Positions 6,651 through 15,005 of a stretch of DNA of 50,099 nt are shown here, one piece after another. The DNA lies in the NCBI GenBank assembly GCA_964639205.1, contig CAZXCG010000008.1, positions 1 through 50,099 on the forward strand, in the 5' to 3' direction. The position numbers were made by a program, and so were the translations under genes. Every line of letters starts with the position of its first letter. The stretch's first letter is position 1. This DNA is from CAZXCG01 sp964639205. GTDB taxonomy: Bacteria > Bacillota > Clostridia > Oscillospirales > Acutalibacteraceae. The notes under the pieces were generated by a model that worked only from the letters and a program-made list of their open reading frames with translations, had not been told where the DNA came from and made no database searches.

Positions 6651-8173
6651 TGGCTATGGAATTTACCGCACCTATGGATTTTATATATCCGGAATATGAG
6701 GTAATAAGAAATTCTGACCGCTGCATAAGATGCAGAGTGTGCGAGCGTCAATGTGCAAACAAAGTGCATCATCTTGACGTAGAGCTTAATAAAATGTTTG
6801 CCGACGAAACAAAGTGCGTAAACTGCCACCGCTGTGTTTCTCTGTGCCCTACAAGAGCGCTTAAAATCGTTAAATGCGACGATACCTACCGCGTCAGCGC
6901 CAACTGGACGGTACCTGCAATAAACGACATTATCCGTCAAGCCGGTACAGGCGGAGTGCTTTTAAGCTCAATGGGCAACCCGCAGGACTACCCTATATAT
7001 TGGGACAAAATGCTCATAAACGCTTCGCAGGTTACGAACCCATCTATCGACCCGCTGAGAGAACCTATGGAAACCAGGACCTTCCTCGGCAAAAAACCCG
7101 AAAAAGTGGAATTAGACGAAAACGGGAATCCGATTGACAATCTTTCACCGCAGCTTGAATTAAAAACACCGATTATGTTTTCGGCTATGAGCTACGGCTC
7201 AATAAGCTACAATGCTCACGAAAGCCTTGCGCGCGCCGCCCGTGAGCTTGGCATATACTACAACACCGGCGAAGGCGGTCTGCATAAGGATTTTTATAAA
7301 TACGGTCCGAACACCATAGTTCAAGTTGCTTCGGGGCGTTTCGGCGTTTATAAAGATTATCTTGAACAAGGCGCGGCCATAGAAATTAAAATCGGTCAGG
7401 GCGCAAAGCCCGGAATCGGCGGGCATCTCCCCGGCTCGAAAATAGTGGGCGATATTTCAAAAACAAGAATGATTCCCGAGGGCTGCGACGCAATCTCTCC
7501 CGCTCCTCACCACGACATTTATTCTATTGAAGATTTACGCCAGCTTGTTTTTTCGCTTAAAGAAGCAACCGAATACAAAAAACCGATTATTGTTAAAGTT
7601 GCCGCGGTGCATAACGTTGCCGCAATTGCAAGCGGTATTGCGCGCAGCGGAGCCGATATTATTGCAATAGACGGCTACCGCGGGGGCACGGGAGCGGCTC
7701 CCACAAGAATCCGGGACAACGTAGGTATTCCGATTGAGCTGGCTCTTGCAAGCGTTGACTCACGCCTGCGCGAAGAGGGCATACGCGGCAGCGTCTCCCT
7801 TGTAATAGGCGGCTCCGTAAGAAACAGCGCGGATATAGTAAAAGCAATCGCCCTCGGCGCCGACGCCGTATACATAGGAACCGCCGCACTGCTCGCGATC
7901 GGCTGTCACCAATGCCGAAGCTGCCAGAACGGTAAATGCAACTGGGGCATTGCCACACAGGTTCCGGAGCTTGTAAGAAGACTTAATCCCGAAATCGGAT
8001 ACCGAAGGCTTGTAAATCTCGTTACGGCTTGGACGCACGAAATTAAAGAAATGATGGGCGGCATGGGCATAAACTCAATTGAATCGCTGCGAGGCAACCG
8101 CCTTATGCTGCGCGGCATAGGACTTACGGAAAAAGAGCTTGAGATTCTCGGGATTTCCCATGCAGGCGAATAA
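6650..8173 (+). CDS. Split glutamate synthase, FMN synthase subunit with ferredoxin domain
   Basis: A 507-residue archaeal-type GltB core. Residues about 24-75 hold two [4Fe-4S] motifs (CIRCRVCERQC and CVNCHRCVSLCP). The rest is the FMN-binding TIM barrel that makes glutamate from 2-oxoglutarate and ammonia, with SAMSYGSISYNAHESLARAA, NTGEGG, GIGGHLPG, DGYRGGTGAAP, and the Cys cluster CHQCRSCQNGKC for a further Fe-S centre. It lacks the amidotransferase and GXGXG domains of the large bacterial enzyme; these are the flanking genes. Electrons probably arrive from the ferredoxin and flavoprotein encoded downstream. Confidence 0.93.
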   Translation: MAMEFTAPMDFIYPEYEVIRNSDRCIRCRVCERQCANKVHHLDVELNKMFADETKCVNCHRCVSLCPTRALKIVKCDDTYRVSANWTVPAINDIIRQAGTGGVLLSSMGNPQDYPIYWDKMLINASQVTNPSIDPLREPMETRTFLGKKPEKVELDENGNPIDNLSPQLELKTPIMFSAMSYGSISYNAHESLARAARELGIYYNTGEGGLHKDFYKYGPNTIVQVASGRFGVYKDYLEQGAAIEIKIGQGAKPGIGGHLPGSKIVGDISKTRMIPEGCDAISPAPHHDIYSIEDLRQLVFSLKEATEYKKPIIVKVAAVHNVAAIASGIARSGADIIAIDGYRGGTGAAPTRIRDNVGIPIELALASVDSRLREEGIRGSVSLVIGGSVRNSADIVKAIALGADAVYIGTAALLAIGCHQCRSCQNGKCNWGIATQVPELVRRLNPEIGYRRLVNLVTAWTHEIKEMMGGMGINSIESLRGNRLMLRGIGLTEKELEILGISHAGE

Positions 8174-8191
8174 TAAGCGAGGTTGCTGAAT

Positions 8192-8629
8192 ATGAAAAGA
8201 ATTTACGTAAACGAAAAATGGTGCCTTGGCTGTCATCTTTGCGAATATTACTGTGCTTTTGCAAACTCAGGCAAAGACGATATGGTGAAAGCGCTTAAAA
8301 ACATTACAATTAACCCGCGTATAAGAATAGAACAGCGCGACAATATATCCTTTGCTGTTTCCTGCCGTCATTGCAGCGAGCCGCTATGCGTTAAAAGCTG
8401 CATAACCGGCGCACTGAGCTGCAAGGACGGAATTATTGAAATAGATCAGGAAAAGTGCGTCGGCTGTTACACCTGCGTACTGATCTGTCCTTACGGCTGT
8501 ATTATGCCTAACGATACGGGCGTTGTGCAAAAGTGCGAGCTTTGCATAAACAACAGCGTCGGAAGTCTGGCCTGCGTCGCCGGATGCCCCAACAAGGCGA
8601 TTGAGTTCTGCGAAAGGGATGAAAACTGA
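8192..8629 (+). CDS. Polyferredoxin subunit (four 4Fe-4S motifs) of the GOGAT operon
   Basis: A 145-residue HycB/DmsB-like iron-sulfur protein. Cys groups seen: CLGCHLCEYYC, CRHCSEPLCVKSC, CVGCYTCVLICPYGC, and CELC with CVAGCP near the end, enough for four [4Fe-4S] clusters. No signal peptide, so cytoplasmic. It probably wires the FAD subunit (next gene, one-base overlap) to the synthase. I use the ATG at 8192 with GCGAGG ten bases upstream; a TTG at 8183 would touch the ribosome site. The protein alone could serve other oxidoreductases; the role comes from its place inside the operon. Confidence 0.85.
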   Translation: MKRIYVNEKWCLGCHLCEYYCAFANSGKDDMVKALKNITINPRIRIEQRDNISFAVSCRHCSEPLCVKSCITGALSCKDGIIEIDQEKCVGCYTCVLICPYGCIMPNDTGVVQKCELCINNSVGSLACVAGCPNKAIEFCERDEN

Positions 8630-9861
8630 TGCGTTATGTAATTATAGGCAACTCCGCCGCTGCTGTCGGATGCATTGAAGGAATACGTCAAATCGATGCT
8701 CAGGGCAGCATTACCGTCATCTCGGACGAAAATTACCATACTTATTCGCGCCCGCTTATTTCCTACCTTTTGCTCGGCAAAACCGACGAACAGCGCATGA
8801 AATACCGCGGCGACAGCTTCTATGAAGATAACAAAGTATCTCTTATGCTTTCAAAGAAAGCTGTAAAAATCGACCCCGAAAGCAAAAACGTCTTCCTGCA
8901 AAGCGGAGAGAAAATCCCCTACGACAGACTGATGGTAGCAACAGGCTCCTCGGCGCTTGTTCCGCCCATAGAGGGTCTGTCCGAGGTTGAAAGGAAATTT
9001 ACTTTTATGACTCTCGACGACGCGCACGCGCTTAACAGCGCCCTTACCGATAAAAGCAGAGTTCTGGTTATGGGCGCGGGGCTTATAGGATTAAAATGCG
9101 TTGAAGGAATCCTCGACAGGGTAGCAAGCGTCACCGTTGTAGATCTTGCCCAAAGGATACTTCCCAGCATTTTGGACGACGACGGAGCAAAAATAGTCCA
9201 AAAGCATTTGGAAAGCAAGGGCGTAAGCTTCATATTAGGCGACGGAGCAGTTAAATTTAACAAGAACAGCGCGACGTTGACAAGCGGAAGAAAAGTTGAT
9301 TTTGACATCCTGGTAATTGCGGTCGGCGTACGTCCGAACGTTTCTCTTGTTAAAGATATAGGCGGCAGCGTAAACCGAGCAATTGTTATAAATTCAAAGG
9401 GCGAAACCTCAATAGACGGTATTTTCAGCGCGGGCGACTGCACCGAAACAGTTGATGTTTCAAGCGGCGAGCAAAAGGTTATGGCTCTACTGCCGAACGC
9501 ATATATGCAGGGCGAGGCCGCCGGAATAACCATGGCGGGAGGCAGCGCCGATTTCAACGGAGCTATTCCCATGAACGCAATCGGATTTTTCGGTCTGCAT
9601 ATAATAACCGCCGGAAATCTCAACGGCGAAAGCTACGTTACGGCAAGCGAGAAAAGCTATAAGCGCCTTGTGACCTTTAACGGCTGCCTTGTCGGCTACA
9701 TAATGATAGGCGACGTTGAACGCGCCGGAATTTACACTTCGCTCATAAGGGAGCGCAGACCGCTTAATACCATAGACTTTGAGCTCATCAAGGAAAAGCC
9801 GCAGCTTATGGCTTTTTCAAAAAGAGAACGTGCCAAACAGCTTGGAGGTGTTTCACTGTGA
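8629..9861 (+). CDS. FAD/NAD(P)-dependent oxidoreductase subunit of the GOGAT operon
   Basis: A 410-residue pyridine nucleotide-disulfide oxidoreductase-like flavoprotein, related to rubredoxin/NirB-type reductases. The FAD dinucleotide fold starts at residue 3 (VIIGNSAAAVGC, a variant of GxGxxG), YSRPLISYLL follows, a second Rossmann motif VLVMGAGLIGLKCVE near residue 143 should bind NAD(P)H, and the FAD ribityl motif is GIFSAGDC. It probably supplies electrons to the ferredoxin and FMN subunits, the role GltD plays in the standard enzyme. It overlaps the preceding stop by one base and the next start by four, indicating translational coupling. Confidence 0.85.
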   Translation: MRYVIIGNSAAAVGCIEGIRQIDAQGSITVISDENYHTYSRPLISYLLLGKTDEQRMKYRGDSFYEDNKVSLMLSKKAVKIDPESKNVFLQSGEKIPYDRLMVATGSSALVPPIEGLSEVERKFTFMTLDDAHALNSALTDKSRVLVMGAGLIGLKCVEGILDRVASVTVVDLAQRILPSILDDDGAKIVQKHLESKGVSFILGDGAVKFNKNSATLTSGRKVDFDILVIAVGVRPNVSLVKDIGGSVNRAIVINSKGETSIDGIFSAGDCTETVDVSSGEQKVMALLPNAYMQGEAAGITMAGGSADFNGAIPMNAIGFFGLHIITAGNLNGESYVTASEKSYKRLVTFNGCLVGYIMIGDVERAGIYTSLIRERRPLNTIDFELIKEKPQLMAFSKRERAKQLGGVSL

Positions 9862-10586
9862 GAATAAATGCCATGCAGCTTGAATACAGTGAGCTTAATG
9901 AAAAGATACGCGAGTCTGCCGAAGACTCGGTTATAATTGACAATTGCCTCGGACAGCGCTACATAGGAGCCGGTCTGGATGGAAAAAAAATCACAATAAA
10001 CGGTACTCCCGGAAACGCGCTCGGCTGCTACCTGAACGGCTGCAGCATTTTTGTCAACGGCAACACTCAGGAAGCCACCGGCGACACTATGAACAGGGGC
10101 GTTATTTACGTAAACGGAAGCTGCGGAGACGCCACCGGATACGGTATGCGCGGCGGAAAAATATTCATCAAGGGCAACAGCGGTTACCGCAGCGGAATAC
10201 ATATGAAATCATATAAAGATAAGATCCCGGTCATGGTAATCGGCGGAAGCGCGGGTAGCTTTCTGGGGGAATATCAGGCGGGCGGAATTATAGTAGTGCT
10301 CGGTATGAATTCAAAAGACAAAAAAATAGTAGGCAATTATTGCGGAACCGGCATGCACGGCGGTAAAATGTATTTGCGCTGTTCGCTGAAGGATCTCCCC
10401 CACAATCTGCCGAAGCAGGTTGTGGCAAACGCCGCGTCGGAAAACGATATTACGGAAATCAGGCAATATATAGATGAATACTGCCATGCTTTCGGAGAAA
10501 ATTCCGAAGAAATTTTTAACCATGAATTTGTTGTTTTAACCCCGGATACCAAAAACCCGTACAAGCAACTCTACACATACAGCTAA
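9858..10586 (+). CDS. Split glutamate synthase, GXGXG-domain subunit
   Basis: A 242-residue right-handed beta-helix protein equal to the C-terminal GltB/FwdC domain. Turns with the G-x-x-G-x-x-x-G pattern are visible (GTPGNALGCYLNG, GNTQEATGDTMNRG, GSCGDATGYGMRGG, GNSGYRSG). In the fused enzyme this domain is structural and borders the ammonia channel. GTG start overlapping the previous TGA, with GGAGG nine bases ahead. With the four upstream genes it completes a five-gene dispersed glutamate synthase. Confidence 0.9.
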   Translation: MRINAMQLEYSELNEKIRESAEDSVIIDNCLGQRYIGAGLDGKKITINGTPGNALGCYLNGCSIFVNGNTQEATGDTMNRGVIYVNGSCGDATGYGMRGGKIFIKGNSGYRSGIHMKSYKDKIPVMVIGGSAGSFLGEYQAGGIIVVLGMNSKDKKIVGNYCGTGMHGGKMYLRCSLKDLPHNLPKQVVANAASENDITEIRQYIDEYCHAFGENSEEIFNHEFVVLTPDTKNPYKQLYTYS

Positions 10587-10602
10587 CATTCGGAGGCGAT
10601 AA

Positions 10603-11169
10603 ATGAAAACAGCTTTGTTGATTGTAAGGCAGGAGGATAAAATAAAATCCGTTACCGACTTTTTAAGGGACGAAGGATTTTTGCAAATTACGCTCTCAAA
10701 CAGTTTAACGGATTCTAAAGCTCTTGCGCTGGAAAATAATTTTGACCTCATACTCATAAATTGCGCGCCTGTTCTTACCGATGAACAGGCTGCCGCCGTT
10801 TATTTTTCGCAAACGACCAAATCCTTCGTGGTTATGATAGCCGCAAAGGAATATGCCGACGAGCTTGCCGACAAAACCGAAAAGGACGGCGTGCTGGTTA
10901 TATCCCGCCCGATAAACCGCCATCTGTTCCACCATTATCTGCAATTTGTAACGGTGTTCAAAAAGCGTATGTTGGGCGTATGGCAAGAAAACTATAAATT
11001 AAAAAATATGGTTGAAGAAATAAAAGTAATAGATAAGGCAAAATATCTGCTTATGCAGTGCCTGTCAATGACCGAAGAACAGGCGCACCAGTATTTGCAG
11101 AGGCAAGCCATGGATATGCGAATGACCAAATACGATATTGCATTATCTGTAATACGAACCTACTCATAA
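10603..11169 (+). CDS. ANTAR-domain RNA-binding antiterminator with pseudo-receiver domain
   Basis: A 188-residue AmiR/NasR-like protein. Residues 1-115 have a receiver-like fold, but the phosphoacceptor position reads LILIN53C instead of LILLD and the usual N-terminal acidic pair is missing, so phosphorylation is unlikely. A helical linker (about 120-140) leads to an ANTAR three-helix domain (DKAKYLLMQCLSMTEEQAHQ and following). ANTAR proteins bind paired hairpins with A1/G4 hexaloops and prevent termination. It follows the last GOGAT gene by 16 bases. The matching hexaloops at the 5' ends of both glnN and GOGAT leaders make it the likely nitrogen regulator here; a similar arrangement (NitR near glnA) has been proposed in solventogenic clostridia. 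Confidence 0.88.
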   Translation: MKTALLIVRQEDKIKSVTDFLRDEGFLQITLSNSLTDSKALALENNFDLILINCAPVLTDEQAAAVYFSQTTKSFVVMIAAKEYADELADKTEKDGVLVISRPINRHLFHHYLQFVTVFKKRMLGVWQENYKLKNMVEEIKVIDKAKYLLMQCLSMTEEQAHQYLQRQAMDMRMTKYDIALSVIRTYS

Positions 11170-11178
11170 GGAGGAAAA

Positions 11179-12030
11179 ATGAAGCTCAAATTTACAAAAA
11201 TGCAAGGTATCGGTAACGACTACATCTATTGCAGCACCTTTGAGAACCGCTGCATCGAGAATTTCCCGCAGATTGCGCGCACTCTTTCCGACCGTCATTT
11301 CGGAATAGGAGGCGACGGCGTTATATTTGTTTGCCCATCGGACGTTGCAGACGCGCGTATGAGGATGTTTAACGCTGACGGCAGCGAAGGGAAAATGTGC
11401 GGCAACGGAATCCGCTGCGTATGCAAATTTTTGTTCGACCGCTGCATTTTGGATCCTCAAAAAAACAGTACCGTAAAAATCGAGACAGAAAGCGGTATAA
11501 AAACACTTTTTGCATACCCCTACAACGCAAAAACACAAAAAATCCGGGTTGATATGGGTAAAGCTGTGCTTACGCCCGCAGAGATACCCGTTAAAACAGA
11601 CGGCGGCGCCTGCATAGGAAAAGAAGTCGAAATCGACGGAACGGTTTATACAATAACCTGTGTCTCAATTGGTAATCCGCATTGCGTTGTATTTACCGAC
11701 GATATACAAAGCCTCGATATTGAAAAGGAAGGTAAAAAGTTCGAGCGCAACCCCCTTTTCCCGGAAGGCGTCAACACGGAATTTATTCATCCGCTTGACG
11801 GACGCACCTTGGAAATGCGCGTTTGGGAGCGCGGAAGCGGCGAAACCCTCGCCTGCGGCACAGGAGCCTGCGCCGCTGTTGTCGCCGCGTGCGAGAACGG
11901 GTATTGCAAAAAGGGCGAAAATATAACCGTTCACCTTTTGGGCGGGGACCTTGAAATAACATACACTGACGACGCGGTATTTATGACCGGCGACGCAACT
12001 ACCGTGTTCAACGGTGAAATTGACCTCTGA
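11179..12030 (+). CDS. dapF: Diaminopimelate epimerase (DapF)
   Basis: Interconverts LL- and meso-diaminopimelate for lysine and peptidoglycan, using two cysteines and no cofactor. Both are seen: Cys in GKMCGNGIRC near residue 73 and in LACGTGACAA near residue 219. The N-terminal FTKMQGIGNDYIY block is diagnostic. 283 residues, normal length. AAGGAGG lies eight bases before the ATG. Nine bases after the ANTAR gene, so probably in the same transcript; its partner dapL is two genes further on. Confidence 0.96.
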   Translation: MKLKFTKMQGIGNDYIYCSTFENRCIENFPQIARTLSDRHFGIGGDGVIFVCPSDVADARMRMFNADGSEGKMCGNGIRCVCKFLFDRCILDPQKNSTVKIETESGIKTLFAYPYNAKTQKIRVDMGKAVLTPAEIPVKTDGGACIGKEVEIDGTVYTITCVSIGNPHCVVFTDDIQSLDIEKEGKKFERNPLFPEGVNTEFIHPLDGRTLEMRVWERGSGETLACGTGACAAVVAACENGYCKKGENITVHLLGGDLEITYTDDAVFMTGDATTVFNGEIDL

Positions 12031-12066
12031 TAACCGCTAAAAATCTTAAAAACGGAGGAAAAACAA

Positions 12067-13659
12067 ATGACGAAATATATTTTTGTTACAGGCGGGGTTG
12101 TTTCCGGGCTTGGCAAAGGAATTACCGCCGCCTCTCTGGGCAGGCTTTTGAAGCAAAAGGGCTACAAGATTGCCGCGCAAAAGCTCGACCCGTACATAAA
12201 CGTTGACCCCGGGACTATGAGTCCCTATCAGCATGGCGAGGTATACGTAACCGAGGACGGCGCGGAAACCGACCTCGATCTCGGGCATTACGAACGCTTC
12301 ATCGACGAAAATCTTAACCGATTTTCCAACCTGACAACCGGCAAGGTTTACCAAAACGTTCTTAACAAAGAGCGTTTGGGAGACTATTTGGGTCAGACGG
12401 TGCAGGTAATTCCACATATTACCGACGAAATAAAATCCTTTATTTACAATGTGGGCGAAACCTCAAACGCCGATATAGTTATTACGGAAATCGGAGGCAC
12501 GGTGGGCGACATTGAAAGCCAGCCGTTTTTAGAGGCAATTCGTCAAGTTTCGCTTGAGGTGGGCGCTCATAACAGTCTGTTTATTCACGTAACCCTTGTT
12601 CCCTACATCAAAAGCTCCGGCGAACATAAATCAAAGCCGACTCAGCACAGCGTTAAGGAGCTGCGTTCAATGGGAATTAACCCAAATATAATAGTTTTAC
12701 GCTGCGACGAGCCGCTTGATGAGAGCATATTTAAAAAAATTGCCCTGTTCTGCAACGTAAAACCGGACTGCGTTATTGAAAACATTACTCTGCCGTCGCT
12801 TTATGAAGCGCCGCTTATGCTTGAAAGGCACAACTTTTCCGGCGTTGTTTGCCGTGAGCTTAACTTAGAGCCGCGCAGCTGCGATATGAGCGACTGGGAA
12901 GATATGGTAAAACGGATAAAAGCCGTTGACAGACGCGTAAAAATTGCTCTTGTCGGGAAATATGTTTCGCTGCACGACGCTTATCTTTCGGTAGCCGAAG
13001 CTCTGCGGCACGCGGGTTATGAAAACGGCGCGACGGTAGATATTGACTGGGTAGACAGCGAGCTTATTACGGAATACACCGTATCCGAGCTGCTCGGCAG
13101 CGCAGACGGAATTATCGTCCCGGGCGGCTTCGGCAAACGCGGCATCAGCGGAATGATTACCGCCGCGGAATACGCGCGAAAAAACAATATCCCTTATTTT
13201 GGCATTTGCCTCGGTATGCAGGTTGCTGTTATTGAATATGCCAGAAACGTACTCGGACTTGAAAACGCAAATTCGGGCGAGTTTGACAGCACAACTCCCA
13301 ACAACGTAATAGACCTTATGGAGGAGCAGCAGGGTATCGAAAGCAAGGGCGCTACAATGCGTTTGGGAGCATACCCCTGCAAAATAAGCGCAGACACAGT
13401 AATGTTGCGCGCATACGGAGTAAGCAATATTTCCGAACGCCACCGCCACCGCTACGAATTTAACAATAAGTTCCGTTCTGCTTTTGAGGAAGGCGGTCTG
13501 AAAATCAGCGGCACATCGCCGAACGGTCTGCTTGTAGAAGCCGTCGAGGTTGAACAGAACAAATTTCATATAGGAGTTCAGTACCATCCGGAATTTAAGA
13601 GCCGTCCGAATCATGCGCACCCTCTGTTCCGCGAGTTTATTAAATCTGCCTTGGAGTGA
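12067..13659 (+). CDS. pyrG: CTP synthase (glutamine-hydrolysing)
   Basis: Amination of UTP to CTP with glutamine as nitrogen donor. The synthase domain begins TGGVVSGLGKGITAASLG; the amidotransferase class I domain (from about residue 290) shows PGGFGKRG, the nucleophile elbow GICLGMQ and the catalytic His-Glu in QYHPEFKSRP. 530 residues, standard. CGGAGGAAAAACAA precedes the ATG. Its position in a transcript headed by glutamate synthase places a glutamine consumer under the same control. Confidence 0.97.
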   Translation: MTKYIFVTGGVVSGLGKGITAASLGRLLKQKGYKIAAQKLDPYINVDPGTMSPYQHGEVYVTEDGAETDLDLGHYERFIDENLNRFSNLTTGKVYQNVLNKERLGDYLGQTVQVIPHITDEIKSFIYNVGETSNADIVITEIGGTVGDIESQPFLEAIRQVSLEVGAHNSLFIHVTLVPYIKSSGEHKSKPTQHSVKELRSMGINPNIIVLRCDEPLDESIFKKIALFCNVKPDCVIENITLPSLYEAPLMLERHNFSGVVCRELNLEPRSCDMSDWEDMVKRIKAVDRRVKIALVGKYVSLHDAYLSVAEALRHAGYENGATVDIDWVDSELITEYTVSELLGSADGIIVPGGFGKRGISGMITAAEYARKNNIPYFGICLGMQVAVIEYARNVLGLENANSGEFDSTTPNNVIDLMEEQQGIESKGATMRLGAYPCKISADTVMLRAYGVSNISERHRHRYEFNNKFRSAFEEGGLKISGTSPNGLLVEAVEVEQNKFHIGVQYHPEFKSRPNHAHPLFREFIKSALE

Positions 13660-13667
13660 TATTTTTA

Positions 13668-14855
13668 ATGAAGCTTAACACGAATTTTGACAATTTAGTA
13701 CCCAACTATCTTTTTGCCGACATATCAAAAAAGGTCGCCGAATATCAGAGAAAAAATCCCGACGCAAAGCTAATCCGTCTCGGAATAGGCGATGTAAGTC
13801 TGCCTATTGCAAAGGTGGTCACGGACGCTATGAAAAATGGCTGCGAGGATCTTGCTCACAAAGAAACCTTCCACGGCTATCCCGATTACGAGGGCTACGA
13901 ATTTTTGAGAGAATCCGTAAGCAAATACTACGCAGACTTCGGCGCGCGGGTTTCCGCCGACGAAATTTTGATTTCGGACGGCGCTAAGAGCGATTGCTCC
14001 GAAATAGGCGACATTTTTGGGATTGACAACACTGTTTTGGTTTGCGATCCGGTTTACCCCGTTTATGCGGACAGCAACATTATTGCGGGAAGACAAATAA
14101 TTTACGTGCCCGCTACAAAAGAAAACGGCTTTTTGGCTATGCCCGACAAAAACGTTAAAGCGGACATAATTTATCTGTGTTCCCCCAACAACCCTACGGG
14201 AAGCACATATTCCGTTGAACAGTTAAAGGAATGGGTCGATTACGCAAACGCTCTTGACGCGGTTATTATATATGACAACGCATATGAGGCGTTTATAACC
14301 GACGGCAGTCCTCGCAGCATATTTTGCCTTGAGGACGCCAAAACCTGCGCGATTGAAATAGGCTCCCTTTCAAAAACTGCCGGATTTACAGGGGTTCGAT
14401 GCGGTTTTACAATTATCCCCCGTGCGCTTAAACGCGCCGGAAAAAGCATTTACGATTTGTGGTACCGCCGTCAGTCCACAAAATTTAACGGAGTATCGTA
14501 TCCGGTTCAGTGCGGAGCGAACGCCGTATTTACCACTGTGGGGCAGCGCCAGATTCGCAGAAATATTGCTTATTATCAGGAAAATGCAAAAATAATAACC
14601 GACACTTTGGACGCGCTCGGAATTTTCTACACCGGCGGTAAAAACTCACCATATATTTGGCTTGAATGTCCGAACGGTTATTCTTCCCGGGAGTTTTTTG
14701 ATTTACTTTTGGACAGGGCCCGGGTTGTTACTACTCCGGGCGAGGGCTTCGGTGAAAACGGCAAAGGATTTTTGCGCATTACCTCTTTCGGCGAGCATGC
14801 GGAAACACGCGCCGCCATGGAGCGTATTAAGAGCGTCGTTTCCGGCATCAAGTAG
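13668..14855 (+). CDS. dapL: LL-diaminopimelate aminotransferase (DapL)
   Basis: PLP-dependent class I/II aminotransferase that makes LL-diaminopimelate from tetrahydrodipicolinate in one step, bypassing DapC/D/E. Family blocks: NYLFADISKKV, RLGIGDVSLPI, CSPNNPTGSTY, and SLSKTAGFTGVRCG with the PLP lysine. 395 residues from the ATG at 13668, chosen for GGAG eleven bases upstream; a GTG at 13656 overlapping the pyrG stop is the alternative. Together with asd, dapA, dapB and dapF in this window it defines the aminotransferase variant of DAP synthesis. Last gene before a strong terminator. Confidence 0.93.
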   Translation: MKLNTNFDNLVPNYLFADISKKVAEYQRKNPDAKLIRLGIGDVSLPIAKVVTDAMKNGCEDLAHKETFHGYPDYEGYEFLRESVSKYYADFGARVSADEILISDGAKSDCSEIGDIFGIDNTVLVCDPVYPVYADSNIIAGRQIIYVPATKENGFLAMPDKNVKADIIYLCSPNNPTGSTYSVEQLKEWVDYANALDAVIIYDNAYEAFITDGSPRSIFCLEDAKTCAIEIGSLSKTAGFTGVRCGFTIIPRALKRAGKSIYDLWYRRQSTKFNGVSYPVQCGANAVFTTVGQRQIRRNIAYYQENAKIITDTLDALGIFYTGGKNSPYIWLECPNGYSSREFFDLLLDRARVVTTPGEGFGENGKGFLRITSFGEHAETRAAMERIKSVVSGIK

Positions 14856-14930
14856 GCTGTCCTTAACCGTCCTCTGCCGGCTCCCGGCTTTACAGTGTTT
14901 TTCCCCAATAAAAATAAAACGCATTAAAAC

Positions 14931-14980
14931 AGGCTGTAATTCTCCTAAAACGGAAAGAGAATTACAGCCTTTGTTTTTTG
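14931..14980 (+). terminator. Intrinsic terminator, probably bidirectional
   Basis: Perfect 14-bp arms (14931-14944 and 14957-14970) around a 12-base loop, followed by TTTGTTTTTT. Closes the GOGAT-dapL operon. The opposite strand has TTTT just beyond the other arm, so it may also stop the convergent cdaA-cdaR transcript. Confidence 0.9.
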
Positions 14981-15005
14981 AAAGATTATTTTTTGAAAGA
15001 TTAGA

